From contig NZ_CP047089.1 in assembly GCF_009937765.1 (NCBI RefSeq), positions 1,300,272 through 1,364,271 of the forward strand: DNA of 64,000 nt. Direction: 5' to 3'. Positions 41,831 to 51,802 of the stretch are shown here, one piece after another. A program made the translations under genes and the position numbers. This DNA comes from Bacillus pumilus (lineage in GTDB: Bacteria; Bacillota; Bacilli; Bacillales; Bacillaceae). Position 1 is the stretch's first letter. Each line of letters starts with the position of its first letter. The notes beneath the pieces were generated by a model, which saw only the letters and a list, made by a program, of their open reading frames with translations, did no database searches and was not told the origin of the DNA.

Positions 41831-43027
41831 ATGCAAAAACCGATTCGTGAGCAAAAAGCTGTTCTCGTTATTTTATTAAGTAACATATTTATTGCCTTTT
41901 TAGGCATCGGCCTTATCATTCCTGTCATGCCGTTATTCATGAATGTGATGCATCTAACGGGAAGTACGATGGGATACCTTGTGGCGGCGTTTGCTGTGGC
42001 TCAGCTCATTGCATCACCTATTGCAGGGAGATGGGTAGACCGCTACGGAAGAAAGGTTATGATTGTGTCAGGACTGTTTCTATTTGCGCTATCAGAACTC
42101 GTCTTCGGTCTTGGGACACACGTGTATGTGCTATATTTTGCAAGACTGCTAGGCGGTATTAGTGCGGCATTTATTATGCCAGCTGTCACTGCTTATGTCG
42201 CAGATATCACGACCGTTCAAGAAAGATCAAAGGCAATGGGATATGTGTCAGCGGCCATTAGTACCGGCTTTATTATTGGTCCTGGGATTGGCGGATTTAT
42301 CGCAGAATACGGCGTACGTTTGCCATTCTTCTTTGCAGCAGGGATTGCGTTTATAGCCGTCATTTCGTCTATGCTTTTGCTAAAGGAGCCATTAACAAAA
42401 GAAGAGAGAGCGAAGCAGATGGATCAAGTGAAGGAATCGACCTTCTTTAAAGATTTGAAAAGATCGATTCATCCAAGCTATCTCATCGCTTTTATTATTG
42501 TGTTTGTTCTCGCGTTTGGACTGTCTGCATATGAAACGGTATTTAGTCTGTTTACAAATCATAAGTTTGGATTTGGTCCAAAAGATATTGCGGTGATTAT
42601 TACGGTCAGCTCGATTGTGGCTGTTATCATCCAAGTGCTGGTGTTTGGGAAACTCGTAAATGCTCTTGGGGAAAAAAGAGTCATTCAGCTTTGCTTGATC
42701 GTTGGAGCGGTGCTCGCTTTTGTTTCAACTGTCGTCTCAGGCTTTATGGTAGTCCTGATTGTCACATGTGTCATTTTCTTAGCCTTTGATTTATTGCGTC
42801 CAGCATTAACGACCTTTTTATCAAAAATCGCTGGCAATCAGCAAGGTTTTGTCGCAGGGATGAACTCTACCTACACAAGCCTTGGTACGATTTTTGGCCC
42901 AGCCCTTGGCGGGATTTTATTCGATCAAAATATACACTTCCCATTTCTATTCGCAGGTGTTGTCTTATTTCTTGGATTAGGGTTAACCCTTATTTGGAAG
43001 GGGAAGGCAGAAGAGCCTGCGGCATAA
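41831..43027 (+). CDS. MFS multidrug efflux transporter (DHA1, NorA/Bmr-like)
   Basis: 398 residues with 12 hydrophobic segments. Seen: motif A GRWVDRYGRKVM (between spans 2 and 3) and motif C GPGIGGFIAEYG in span 5, typical of drug/proton antiporters. In an operon with the TetR gene. Stop at 43025-43027, directly followed by the hairpin repeats. Substrates not predictable. Confidence 0.86.
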   Translation: MQKPIREQKAVLVILLSNIFIAFLGIGLIIPVMPLFMNVMHLTGSTMGYLVAAFAVAQLIASPIAGRWVDRYGRKVMIVSGLFLFALSELVFGLGTHVYVLYFARLLGGISAAFIMPAVTAYVADITTVQERSKAMGYVSAAISTGFIIGPGIGGFIAEYGVRLPFFFAAGIAFIAVISSMLLLKEPLTKEERAKQMDQVKESTFFKDLKRSIHPSYLIAFIIVFVLAFGLSAYETVFSLFTNHKFGFGPKDIAVIITVSSIVAVIIQVLVFGKLVNALGEKRVIQLCLIVGAVLAFVSTVVSGFMVVLIVTCVIFLAFDLLRPALTTFLSKIAGNQQGFVAGMNSTYTSLGTIFGPALGGILFDQNIHFPFLFAGVVLFLGLGLTLIWKGKAEEPAA

Positions 43028-43290
43028 TAATAGAAAAGAGACCTTGATAGAGGTCTCTTCAGCGTGTAGACAAACCTTCGCATTCGTTGTCAGGTCTGCG
43101 CGCCGGTGCTCACGAATGTCAAATTCGCTCCGCGCCAGTGCTCGGCCTTCCTAGACTTCAAAGGTTTTCTATCACGCTGAAAAGAAGACAAAGGGCTAAA
43201 ATAAAGATCATTTTAGCCCTTTGTCAACAATCTGAAGAGACCTTGATAGAGGTCTCTTCAGATTGTAGAGAAACTCATGTTTTTCTACAG
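43028..43290. repeat. Cluster of hairpin repeats
   Basis: Five foldback units in 260 bp. (1) AAGAGACCT/AGGTCTCTT, 43036-43059. (2) An outer pair CAGCGTG...CACGCTG, 43060-43179, enclosing a GC-rich body with an inner CATTCGT/ACGAATG stem. (3) A perfect 16-bp stem, arms 43187-43202 and 43210-43225 (GACAAAGGGCTAAAAT and complement). (4) A perfect 17-bp stem, arms 43227-43243 and 43250-43266, which repeats unit 1. (5) GTAGAGAAAC/GTTTTTCTAC, 43265-43288, then a T-rich run. A 38-bp segment is directly repeated at 43038 and 43237. The CAGCGTGTAGACAAACC start recurs at the window's end. Confidence 0.8.
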
Positions 43291-43352
43291 GCTTTTTTAT
43301 TTTCATCGTAATTATGATGGATGAGATTTAATGAAAAAGGCCTCCCACACAC

Positions 43353-43979
43353 CTAGCCTAGCTTCGCTAGGTGTGTGGCAATCTTTTTCATATTCTGGCA
43401 CGCAGCTGTGAGGAGAACTTGCTCACTCACATTTTGTTTCCCCCTTAACCGGCAGTAGCGAAGCCCATGCAGTTGTTTTGAATCTGCAAAGCTTCGCTCT
43501 ATTTTTTCTTTTCTTTTTTTATATAGCTCTTTTCCAGAAACAGTTAGACGATTCTGTCTGATCTTTTCTTTATGTTCTTCCCATATGTGTCTTGAGATGA
43601 CTCTTTGATGATTTTTCGAACTTGTGCATCTTTCAAGGAAAGGACACGATGCACATTTTTTAGGATCTGATTTGTAGAATCGATAACCTTTTCGATCTGT
43701 TGTCGTATATAAAAGCTTCTCACCTTTTGGGCATATGTAATGATCATTTTCAGAATCATACTGAAACTTCCACTTCTCAAATAATCCTCTTGTCGGATGA
43801 AAACGTCTATGGGCAATGACACCAAAAATATGTCGATCAGATAAACCTTTACAAATTGGTGTTGTCAAATAACCTGAATCAAGCGCAACAGCTTCTACTT
43901 GAAAACCAAATCGTGCGATTTTATATTGATTATTATAACAATATCCGAATTCAATTGAAATTAAACAACCAGTCACCAA
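43353..43979 (-). pseudogene. Truncated IS1182-family transposase
   Basis: C-terminal half of a DDE transposase: ALDSGYLTTPICKGL, the Cys cluster CASCPFLERCTSSKNHQ, and IERSFADSKQLHGLRYCRLR with the catalytic Glu region. About 190 real residues remain of about 450; the N-terminal half is missing and the first 18 residues look unrelated. A 12-bp perfect stem CCACACACCTAG (43345-43378) lies at its 3' end, and another inverted repeat (AAACAACCAGT/ACTGGCTGTTTT, 43963-44004) at the other side, perhaps the IS end. Internally deleted and not mobile by itself. Confidence 0.82.
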
Positions 43980-44075
43980 AAGAGTTTCGGCAACTGGCTG
44001 TTTTATAAAGGTGTTTTGATCCCTGTCTCAAAAACGGGGGTCAGTTCCATGAGGAACGGCTTTTTTCATACACGT

Positions 44076-45608
44076 TTATGCTTTTTTTACTCTTGGACTT
44101 CTTGGTTTATTGATTTTGTTAGCTTGTTTGATGGCTCTTCGTTCAGCATTTAATGATTTATACAGTGACACAACCATCAAGATAATGACAATGGAGAACG
44201 GCAAGGCGGCGAGTTTTGCTGTATTTTGCAAGGCTTGAAGTCCGCCTGAAAATAATAGCACTGCCGCAACAGCTGATTGGATAATGCCCCAGCTGATCTT
44301 TACACTATTCGCAGGATTTAATGAGCCATAGGTTGTCTGCATTCCTAGAACAAAGGTGGCTGAATCTGCTGATGTGATAAAGAATACAGCAATTAAAATT
44401 AGTGCCAAAATGGATGTAATCATGGCAAGCGGGTATTGATTTAAAACACTAAACAGCATCGTTTCAGTCGGCATACCAGCTACATCTATAATATTTTTTT
44501 GTTGTAAATCCATAGCTGATACTCCGAAGATAGAGAACCATAGGAACACGAGGATTGAAGGAGCCACTAAGACACCAATTAAAAATTCTCGAATGGTTCT
44601 TCCGCGTGAGACTCTCGCAATAAAAATGCCGACGAATGGAGACCAAGAGATCCACCATGCCCAATAAAAGATCGTCCAACCATTAATCCATTCTCTCTTT
44701 TCTGGATCATTTGGTGATAATCTAAAGCTCATTTGTACAATATTCGATAAGTATTGTCCGATCGAATCTGTAAATGAATTTAAAATAAAAACAGTTGGTC
44801 CAGCAAAGAGTAAAAAGATCATGAGTATAGCAGCAAATATCATATTCGAATTACTTAAATATTTAATACCTTTACCAATTCCGCTCCAAGCAGAGATCAA
44901 GAACAGAACAGTTACGATCGCAATAATTATGAGCTGAGTCAAAAAGTTATTTGGAATGCCGAATAAATAGGTTAATCCACCATTAATTTGTGCGGCACCT
45001 AGCCCTAAACTTGTGGCTACGCCAACTACTGTTGCAAACACTGCGATACAATCGATCGTTTTTCCAATCCATCCATGAATTCTGTTTCCGAATACTGGGT
45101 ATAAGGTGGAACTAATTAATCCAGGCGCATCTTTTCTAAATTTAAAGTATGCGATGCATAATGCGACAATCGCATAAATGGCCCATGCATGAAGTCCCCA
45201 GTGGAAAAATGTATAACGAAGGGAATCGCGGAAGGCTTGTGCAGTTTCAGTCTCTCCTGTTGGTGATTGAATTGCATAGTGACTGATTGGTTCAGCGGCC
45301 CCATAAAAGACAAGACCAATTCCCATACCGGCACTAAATAGCATCGCAAACCAAGAAAAAAGGCCAAATTCAGGCTCTTCACCTGGTTTTCCTAACGTAA
45401 TTTTTCCGATTGGACTAAAAATAAAGAATAGACAAAAGCCGACAAGTAGTGAAATCACTATCAAATAATACCAGCCAAAGTCGTTTGTAATGTAAGTTTG
45501 AATCTGATCTGTGACATTTTGTAATGTTTCTGGAGAAAAAGCTCCCCACATAACGGCAACAAATGTGATCGCAATCACAATCCAAAATACACTTGATACG
45601 TTTTTCAC
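44076..45608 (-). CDS. opuD: Glycine betaine transporter OpuD (BCCT)
   Basis: 510-residue BCCT-family sodium-coupled transporter for the osmoprotectant glycine betaine; B. subtilis OpuD has 512. Seen: 12 hydrophobic segments, the BCCT substrate-site segment [20 protein letters not shown] (about 315-334), [14 protein letters not shown] (about 95) and a basic C-terminal tail ([13 protein letters not shown]) of the kind used for osmosensing. AGGAGAGTGAG precedes the ATG. Single gene. Confidence 0.93.
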   Translation of the reverse strand: MKNVSSVFWIVIAITFVAVMWGAFSPETLQNVTDQIQTYITNDFGWYYLIVISLLVGFCLFFIFSPIGKITLGKPGEEPEFGLFSWFAMLFSAGMGIGLVFYGAAEPISHYAIQSPTGETETAQAFRDSLRYTFFHWGLHAWAIYAIVALCIAYFKFRKDAPGLISSTLYPVFGNRIHGWIGKTIDCIAVFATVVGVATSLGLGAAQINGGLTYLFGIPNNFLTQLIIIAIVTVLFLISAWSGIGKGIKYLSNSNMIFAAILMIFLLFAGPTVFILNSFTDSIGQYLSNIVQMSFRLSPNDPEKREWINGWTIFYWAWWISWSPFVGIFIARVSRGRTIREFLIGVLVAPSILVFLWFSIFGVSAMDLQQKNIIDVAGMPTETMLFSVLNQYPLAMITSILALILIAVFFITSADSATFVLGMQTTYGSLNPANSVKISWGIIQSAVAAVLLFSGGLQALQNTAKLAALPFSIVIILMVVSLYKSLNAERRAIKQANKINKPRSPRVKKA

Positions 45609-45688
45609 ACCATCTCACTCTCCTGTTGTTCTACACGTTTAAGCAGAGGATTTTGTTTAATATCCCCTATCTCAACTATTTTCAAACA

Positions 45689-45716
45689 AAAAGAGTCGAG
45701 TTTCTCACTCGACCTC
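45689..45716 (-). terminator. Terminator downstream of the ytfP operon
   Basis: GAGTCGAG/CTCGAC stem with a T5 run on the minus strand. Confidence 0.7.
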
Positions 45717-45748
45717 TACTTTACCGTAACATGTTTTGCTTCCATTAA

Positions 45749-45946
45749 TCAACTATCGATATGTGAAGATGATTTTTCTTCAATTCGTTTGCGAAGTCGG
45801 TAGACATATTCTTTTAAGCAAACAGCGAAAATAGTAAAGGCTAACACAACTGCGACTTTTAACGGGGTAATAGACAATTTTAAGAAGACAGCGGCTGTCA
45901 AACTAATCACCACTGCTAGGATAATCGGAAGTGCACGTCTAATCAT
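45749..45946 (-). CDS. Small two-span membrane protein
   Basis: 65 residues, two hydrophobic segments ([15 protein letters not shown] and [16 protein letters not shown]), then a basic segment ([12 protein letters not shown]). It overlaps the ytfP stop by 4 bp (ATGA), so the two are co-translated. No family recognised. Confidence 0.65.
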   Translation of the reverse strand: MIRRALPIILAVVISLTAAVFLKLSITPLKVAVVLAFTIFAVCLKEYVYRLRKRIEEKSSSHIDS

Positions 45947-47214
45947 GAAAATCTCTCCTTTGCTTCAAGTGCAGCATTCATACCGGCAAGTCTGCCAGTC
46001 ACAAGTGCTGACGTGATATTGTATCCGCCTGTATAACCATGAATGTCTAAGATTTCTCCGCAGAAATATAGACCGGGCATTTTTTTAGACGCCATTTTTT
46101 TCGGTTCAATTTCTTTCACAGAAACGCCGCCCCCTGTGACAAACGCTTTGTCTAAAGAGAGCGTACCGTTCGCATGAACGATAAAATGTTTGCAATCATG
46201 GACGAATGCGCGCAGTTTATCCTTAGCAAGACCCGAAAATGTATCTTGAGGATCTATCCCGTTTCGCTCTAACAAAAACAATAAGTAGCGTTCTTGCATC
46301 CAAGACTTCAGAACATTTTTAATGGCTTTTTTCGGTTCTTCTTTTAAGTCTTGATGTAGTTTTTGGAAAAGCTCCTCGTCATTAAGCTTTGGATATAAGT
46401 CTATTTGCAGACGGACGGTCGGCTGTTTCTTTAATTCTTTCACCACAAATCCGCTGCATCTAAGAACAGCTGGGCCGGATAAACCAAAGTGTGTAAAGAT
46501 CATATCCATGACATGTGTGACGACGGGTTTCCCTTTTTTATTTAAAACACTGACAGCCACACTTCTTAAAGAAAGCCCTTGGAGCACTTTTTCTTTAATA
46601 AAACGCTCATCTGATGTGACTGGTACTTCTGTTGGGAAGAGCTCTGTAATCGTATGACCAGCGGCTTCTGCCCATGCGTAGCCGTCACCAGTAGAGCCAG
46701 TATGCGGCACACTTTTTCCGCCAACAGCAATCACAACGGCATTACTTGAAATTTTTTCATCATTATTTGTAACAATTCCAGCTGCTTGTCCGTCTTGATA
46801 CAGAACTGTTTTAATCTTCTCATTCGTTCGAATGGTCACATTGAGGTTGCGAAGCCTGTCTAAAAGGGCATCCACAACAGATTGTGCTTTGTTTGAGACA
46901 GGGAACATACGTCCATGATCTTCTTCTTTCAGTTCAATGCCAAGGTTTTCAAAAAAAGAAATAATATCCTCGTTATTGAACTCAGAAAATGCACTATATA
47001 AAAAGCGGCCGTTTCCGGGAATATGCTTGATGATTTCTTCTACTGGAAGGCGGTTGGTGACGTTACAGCGTCCACCGCCAGAAATGGCGAGCTTTCTGCC
47101 AAGTTTGGTTCCTTTGTCAATTAACAGAACAGTTGCACCGTGCTCTGCTGATGCAATCGCGGCCATCAGTCCAGAAGGTCCACCGCCAATGACAATGACA
47201 TCATAATGTTTCAT
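45943..47214 (-). CDS. ytfP: HI0933-family FAD-dependent oxidoreductase YtfP
   Basis: 423 residues. Seen: N-terminal Rossmann FAD motif [17 protein letters not shown] (residues 9-25), [11 protein letters not shown] (about 45), a middle insertion domain, and a C-terminal FAD segment with [15 protein letters not shown] (about 382). This is the BaiN/HI0933 flavoprotein family, whose physiological substrate in Bacillus is unknown. It precedes a small membrane protein gene with a 4-bp overlap, and is divergent from ytgP. Confidence 0.9.
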   Translation of the reverse strand: MKHYDVIVIGGGPSGLMAAIASAEHGATVLLIDKGTKLGRKLAISGGGRCNVTNRLPVEEIIKHIPGNGRFLYSAFSEFNNEDIISFFENLGIELKEEDHGRMFPVSNKAQSVVDALLDRLRNLNVTIRTNEKIKTVLYQDGQAAGIVTNNDEKISSNAVVIAVGGKSVPHTGSTGDGYAWAEAAGHTITELFPTEVPVTSDERFIKEKVLQGLSLRSVAVSVLNKKGKPVVTHVMDMIFTHFGLSGPAVLRCSGFVVKELKKQPTVRLQIDLYPKLNDEELFQKLHQDLKEEPKKAIKNVLKSWMQERYLLFLLERNGIDPQDTFSGLAKDKLRAFVHDCKHFIVHANGTLSLDKAFVTGGGVSVKEIEPKKMASKKMPGLYFCGEILDIHGYTGGYNITSALVTGRLAGMNAALEAKERFS

Positions 47215-47389
47215 GTTACATTCCTCTTTCTACTTTCAGTCATTTATCTATTATAACGAAAATTGGGTAAGGCTGAAATATGAATTGATTGGTTTTGTGC
47301 CTTCTGTATTGGATTTGTTACCTGTGCGTCGAAATGATGTGGTAAAATAGTTGAGTTGAATATTCATTAGAAAAATGGTGGTTAAGCGC

Positions 47390-49012
47390 ATGTCTAATAA
47401 ACTGCTTCGTGGTACGTTGGTTTTAACGATAGGGACTTATCTCTCTCGTATTCTTGGTATGATTTATTTAATTCCATTTAGCGCAATGGTTGGAGCTACT
47501 GGTGGAGCGCTATTTCAATATGGATACAATCAGTTTACAATTTTCATTAGTATTGCTACTTTAGGTTTTCCAGCAGCAGTATCTAAGTTTGTATCTAAAT
47601 ATAATGCAATTGGTGATTTTGAGACAACGCGAAAAATGTTTAGAGCCGGTATGTCCGTTATGCTTGTTTCGGGTATAGTTGCTTTTAGTATTTTATATTT
47701 ATCAGCACCGATTTTTGCTGAGATACAGCTTGGAGGATCTTCCGAAACCGGTGGACTAACAGTAGAACAGGTGACATATGTAATTAGAATGGTGAGTTTG
47801 GCTCTCTTAGTAGTACCGATTATGGGTCTTGTCCGTGGATTTTTCCAAGGGCATCAAATGATGGGGCCGACAGCAGTCTCACAAGTTGTTGAACAGATAG
47901 TCCGAATTATTTTCTTATTGACCGCAACCTATGTCATTTTAAAGGTACTTAATGGAGGACTTGTCATCGCAGTAGGATATGCTACTTTTGCTGCTCTTAT
48001 TGGTTCTTTTGGAGGTTTATTTACATTATATGTATACTGGATTAAACGTAAAGATAAATTACTTGCAATGCAGCCTAATTTGGGACCCAATTTAGGTCTT
48101 TCATATAAAAAAATCTTTATTGAGCTATTTAGTTATGCTGGTCCATATGTTTTTGTTGGATTAGCTATACCTCTATACTCATACATTGATACCAATACTA
48201 TTAATAAAGCAATGATTAATGCTGGTTTTAAAGATATAAGTACTGCAGTGCTTTCTATAGTTACTTTATATTTACCTAAGCTTGTCATGATTCCAGTATC
48301 CTTAGCAACGGCATTTGGTTTAACATTAATTCCAACTATTACAGAATCTTTTACATCACGAAATTTTAAATTATTAAATAGACAAATTGACCAGACGATG
48401 CAGGGTGTTCTATTTTTTGTATTGCCTGCTTCAATTGGTATCTCGGCATTGGCTGGACCGGTTTATTGGTTTTTCTATCCGTCTGTTCATCCTGAGATTG
48501 GGATGTCAATTTTGTTCTGGTATGCACCTGTTGCGTTATTGTTTTCTCTATTCACCATTAATGCAGCGATTTTGCAGGGAATTAACAAGCAAAAGTTTGC
48601 CATCGTCAGTCTGTTGTTAGGGATCATCATTAAAACGGTTCTGAACATTCCACTCATCAGCTGGCTGCAAGGAAATGGCTCTGTGCTTGCGACTGCCTTA
48701 GGATATAGTGCATCCATCTTGTATATGTTTATCATGATTAAGCGCCATGCTGGCTATTCATTCCGCAGGATTTTCAAACGATTTATTCTCATTGGTATTT
48801 TAACTGCGATTATGGCTGTCGTGGCGTATGTGACATGTCAGCTTGTGAGCCAAGTGATATCTTATGAAGGTGGAATTGTTAATGCGGGTATCGTCATTCT
48901 GATTTCAATGATCACTGGTGGCGGTGTGTATCTGTTCTTATCTTATAAGGTTGGATTACTTGAGCGTGTACTCGGCAGCCGTATGCCGAAATTTTTAAGA
49001 AAAAAGAGTTAA
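47390..49012 (+). CDS. ytgP: MOP-superfamily polysaccharide/lipid flippase YtgP
   Basis: 540 residues from ATG 47390; ATG 47375 is possible but leaves no ribosome site. Seen: about 14 hydrophobic segments and the motif RGFFQGHQMMGPTAVSQVVEQ (split here: RGFFQGHQMM then GPTAVSQVVEQ), typical of MurJ/SpoVB-like flippases. Known: YtgP (MurJ, YtgP) of B. subtilis flips lipid II for wall synthesis, redundantly with Amj. Odd: base composition shifts inside the gene; some lines in 47521-48300 are near 23-33 percent G+C while 48661-48840 is 40-50 percent, suggesting recombination. Confidence 0.9.
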   Translation: MSNKLLRGTLVLTIGTYLSRILGMIYLIPFSAMVGATGGALFQYGYNQFTIFISIATLGFPAAVSKFVSKYNAIGDFETTRKMFRAGMSVMLVSGIVAFSILYLSAPIFAEIQLGGSSETGGLTVEQVTYVIRMVSLALLVVPIMGLVRGFFQGHQMMGPTAVSQVVEQIVRIIFLLTATYVILKVLNGGLVIAVGYATFAALIGSFGGLFTLYVYWIKRKDKLLAMQPNLGPNLGLSYKKIFIELFSYAGPYVFVGLAIPLYSYIDTNTINKAMINAGFKDISTAVLSIVTLYLPKLVMIPVSLATAFGLTLIPTITESFTSRNFKLLNRQIDQTMQGVLFFVLPASIGISALAGPVYWFFYPSVHPEIGMSILFWYAPVALLFSLFTINAAILQGINKQKFAIVSLLLGIIIKTVLNIPLISWLQGNGSVLATALGYSASILYMFIMIKRHAGYSFRRIFKRFILIGILTAIMAVVAYVTCQLVSQVISYEGGIVNAGIVILISMITGGGVYLFLSYKVGLLERVLGSRMPKFLRKKS

Positions 49013-49029
49013 GAAGAGGTGGAGTTTTC

Positions 49030-49746
49030 ATGAGGCTTGATAAATTGCTTGCTAGCAGCGGCTTTGGTTCAAGAAAAGATGTAAAGAAGCTGGTCAAGGC
49101 ACGGGCAGTCACCGTGAATGGAGAACTGGCGAAGCAGGTGAAAGATCATGTTGATCCATCGAATGATGAAGTGCTCGTGCACGGAGAGCGTGTAGAGTAT
49201 AAAGAATTCATTTACTTAATGATGAACAAACCAGATGGGGTCATCTCAGCAACAGAAGATGTGCGGGATGAAACGGTCGTCGATTTACTTGAGCCTGAGG
49301 ATATCGCAAGGGAGCCATTTCCTGTGGGCAGACTGGATAAGGATACAGTCGGTCTTCTCCTCCTCACAAATGATGGACAGCTTGCACATCAATTACTTTC
49401 TCCAAAAAAGCATGTGCCAAAAACGTACGAAGTTCATTTGAAATATCCATTAGGAGATCAAGACATCAATCGCCTTGAAGAGGGTGTTATCATTTTAGAT
49501 GATTACCGTACGAAGCCGGCGAAGGTTGAAGTAGATGCGAATGAAAGTGAAGATACACGCATCCGTTTAACAATTACTGAAGGAAAGTACCATCAAGTGA
49601 AGCTCATGGCGAAAGCAGTGGGAAATGAAGTCATCTTTTTAAAAAGACGTTCGATGGGGTCTCTCTCTTTAGATGAAGATCTAGCACCCGGGGAGTACCG
49701 TGAATTGACGGATGAAGAATTAGACAGCTTAATCAATCGACCATAA
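49030..49746 (+). CDS. ytzG: 16S rRNA pseudouridine synthase (RsuA family) YtzG
   Basis: 238 residues. Seen: N-terminal S4 RNA-binding domain (MRLDKLLASSGFGSRKDVKK), then the RsuA/RluB catalytic domain with Asp in GRLDKDTVGLLLLTNDG (about 99-115) and GKYHQVKLMAKAVGN. Makes a pseudouridine in small-subunit rRNA by family analogy. 17 bp after ytgP, so probably co-transcribed. AAGAGGTGGAG precedes the ATG. Confidence 0.92.
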   Translation: MRLDKLLASSGFGSRKDVKKLVKARAVTVNGELAKQVKDHVDPSNDEVLVHGERVEYKEFIYLMMNKPDGVISATEDVRDETVVDLLEPEDIAREPFPVGRLDKDTVGLLLLTNDGQLAHQLLSPKKHVPKTYEVHLKYPLGDQDINRLEEGVIILDDYRTKPAKVEVDANESEDTRIRLTITEGKYHQVKLMAKAVGNEVIFLKRRSMGSLSLDEDLAPGEYRELTDEELDSLINRP

Positions 49747-49760
49747 ATATAGAACAAAAG

Positions 49761-49793
49761 AAAAGAACCGGCATATTTGCCGGTTCTTTTTGT
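49761..49793 (+). terminator. Terminator of ytgP-ytzG
   Basis: AAAGAACCGGCA...TGCCGGTTCTTT stem followed by T. Confidence 0.9.
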
Positions 49794-49816
49794 TATATGG
49801 ACAGTTCATTATGCGC

Positions 49817-50038
49817 TTAAGATGATATTTTTACTTTTTTTCTCGTTGTTTCCCATTTGCCTCTGCTTGGACTATGAACAAGATCGTTATAGGCAAGCAC
49901 GTTTAAGTCTCTTTGAATGGTTCTAGGTGTGATCCCGAATTCATCAACCAGCTCTTGTGTCGTCACAAGACCTTTCTCTTGAATGAACATATAGACTGAT
50001 TTTATTCGAGTCATCATACGGTTTGTTGAAGGTTTCAA
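49817..50038 (-). CDS. ytzE: DeoR-type DNA-binding protein YtzE
   Basis: 73 residues starting at TTG 50038, where GGGAGTGG lies 6 nt upstream; the longer frame to 50083 has no such site. Seen: a DeoR-type helix-turn-helix (EKGLVTTQELVDEFGITPRT, residues 20-39) and no effector domain. The conserved short protein suggests a stand-alone DNA-binding role; target unknown. Confidence 0.85.
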   Translation of the reverse strand: MKPSTNRMMTRIKSVYMFIQEKGLVTTQELVDEFGITPRTIQRDLNVLAYNDLVHSPSRGKWETTRKKVKISS

Positions 50039-50408
50039 AAAACCACTCCCTATCAATAAGATCGGATGGACTTGACTAACCACAACTTACTACACTAAAA
50101 CTGCGAAATAAGGACATGCAACAATGGTAAATGTTCGTGTTTCTTAATGTTTTATTCTATTATACACGTTATTATGCATCTAGTTCCACCAAAAAGTCAA
50201 CTTTACGTGTTTTTTAACTTGTCTTCATGAATGGAGTTATGGTATATACCATGTTTTGAATCCGGTTACAACCCAATAGGCGTAAGGGATATGGAGATTA
50301 TTGTAACGTTTAACGTTCAAAAAATAAACACAGAAAATTTACAAAATAAAAAATTCACTGATCACAAAAAGACACATCCCTTGTTAGAATGTGCCTGTTT
50401 TGTTTCTG
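50039..50408. other. Gap with the pbuO terminator
   Basis: ACACAT/ATGTGC stem near 50371-50393 with T5 on the minus strand, terminating pbuO. Otherwise AT-rich upstream sequence of ytzE. An open frame at 50231 (68 codons) has no ribosome site and looks random. Confidence 0.6.
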
Positions 50409-51707
50409 TTATCCTTCTAAGAAAAAGAGCTGTATGAAAAATAAAATGGCAAAGATGAGAACAAGAACATGTACTTCTCTCCATTTCCCTTTTGCCAGTT
50501 TCACAAGTGGATATGAAATAAATCCAAGTGAAATTCCGGTTGAAATACTAGATGTCAGCGGCATGGAAAGAATCACAAGAAAAGCAGGAAATGCTTCGTC
50601 TAGCTCATTCCAGCGAATGCGTGACACGGAGTTCATCATCAAGCACCCGACAATGATGAGAACAGGTGATGTGATGGACGGTAAAGAAGAAATAGCCTGA
50701 ACAAGCGGGCCGAAAAACAATGCCACAATAAACAATGCAGCGACTGTTAAAGACGTTAGCCCGGTTCTTCCACCAGCAGCAACCCCAGAGGATGATTCAA
50801 TATAAGCTGTCGTTGGGCTTGTTCCAAACATAGAACCAATCGTCGTTGCAGCAGAGTCAGCAAGCAGGGCTCTGCGTACCTTTGGCAGCTGCCCGTTTTT
50901 CATGAGTCCGGCTTGTTCAGCCACTCCGATCATTGTGCCCGTTGTATCAAAAATCGTCACTAGTAAGAAGGAGAAGACGACCGCATACAAATGATGAGAG
51001 AATACATCACCAAAGGCAGCGAATGGATTTGTAATCAGCATACCTTCTGGCAGGGCAGGAATGTCCATCAGCATTTTAGGGAAATGAAGCTGTCCTGTTA
51101 CGAGGGCAATTAGCGTCGTGGCTAACATGCCGATAAACAGAGCACCATTGATTTGAAGTACCATTAAAATAACAGAGATCATTAAGCCGACAAGCGTTAA
51201 AATGACAACAGGCGAGCTCAAGTTGCCAAGCTTCACTAGATTTTCCGGATCAGCTGTGATAATCCCAGACTGACGGAGCCCGATAAATGCAATAAAAAGC
51301 CCGATTCCGGCTGTAATGCCGTATTTTAAATTATCTGGAATGGCTTGAATCAGTTGTTTTCTAAGGGATGTTAACGATAAAATAACAAAGAGTATACCAG
51401 CAACAAATACCGCACTGAACGCTGTTTGATAGCTGATGTCGCCACCACCGACAACTGTAAAGGTGAAATAGACATTCAGCCCCATACCTGGTGCAATCGC
51501 AATTGGATAATTTGCAAATAGTGCCATCCAGAGCGTACCGACGACAGCAGCGATAATTGTTGCAGTAAAAACTTGGTCAAAAGGAATGCCTGCTTTTGAA
51601 AGAATTCCTGGGTTAACGGCAACAATATAGACCATAGTAAAGAATGTCGTCATACCAGCGATTAATTCTCTCTTTATGTTGGTTTGGTTTTCTTTTAACT
51701 GAAACAT
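50409..51707 (-). CDS. pbuO: Purine permease PbuO (guanine/hypoxanthine)
   Basis: 432 residues from ATG 51707, with ATGGAGGATTTT immediately upstream; ATG 51719 is earlier in frame but lacks a ribosome site. AzgA-like permease with about 12 spans. Seen: AIAPGMGLNVYFTFTVVGGG (about 72-91), GTSPTTAYIESSSGVAAGGR (about 285-304). Known: PbuO belongs to the PurR regulon of B. subtilis; two PurR-box-like sites lie just upstream. Confidence 0.9.
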   Translation of the reverse strand: MFQLKENQTNIKRELIAGMTTFFTMVYIVAVNPGILSKAGIPFDQVFTATIIAAVVGTLWMALFANYPIAIAPGMGLNVYFTFTVVGGGDISYQTAFSAVFVAGILFVILSLTSLRKQLIQAIPDNLKYGITAGIGLFIAFIGLRQSGIITADPENLVKLGNLSSPVVILTLVGLMISVILMVLQINGALFIGMLATTLIALVTGQLHFPKMLMDIPALPEGMLITNPFAAFGDVFSHHLYAVVFSFLLVTIFDTTGTMIGVAEQAGLMKNGQLPKVRRALLADSAATTIGSMFGTSPTTAYIESSSGVAAGGRTGLTSLTVAALFIVALFFGPLVQAISSLPSITSPVLIIVGCLMMNSVSRIRWNELDEAFPAFLVILSMPLTSSISTGISLGFISYPLVKLAKGKWREVHVLVLIFAILFFIQLFFLEG

Positions 51708-51716
51708 AAAATCCTC

Positions 51717-51763
51717 CATTTACGAACATTATTACAAAACAATTAATATAATATTCGTTTTAT
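51717..51763. promoter_or_regulatory. Pair of inverted PurR boxes upstream of pbuO
   Basis: TTTACGAACATTA (about 51718-51730) and AATATTCGTTTTA (51750-51762) are inverted copies of the PurBox (AWWWCGAACWWT) with 27 bp between the CGAA cores, the arrangement used by PurR. Implies repression when adenine nucleotides are plentiful. No purine riboswitch fold seen. Confidence 0.78.
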
Positions 51764-51802
51764 GGGTGGAATGCAACCTTTTTTCAAGGAGGAATGGAAA
51801 AA

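Noticed and set aside
43028-43290. Possible CRISPR array because of repeated hairpins
   Set aside because: Only two copies of the repeat, unequal units, long perfect stems and no cas genes nearby.
51717-51790. Purine riboswitch upstream of pbuO
   Set aside because: No three-way junction or conserved loop sequences; the PurR boxes explain regulation.
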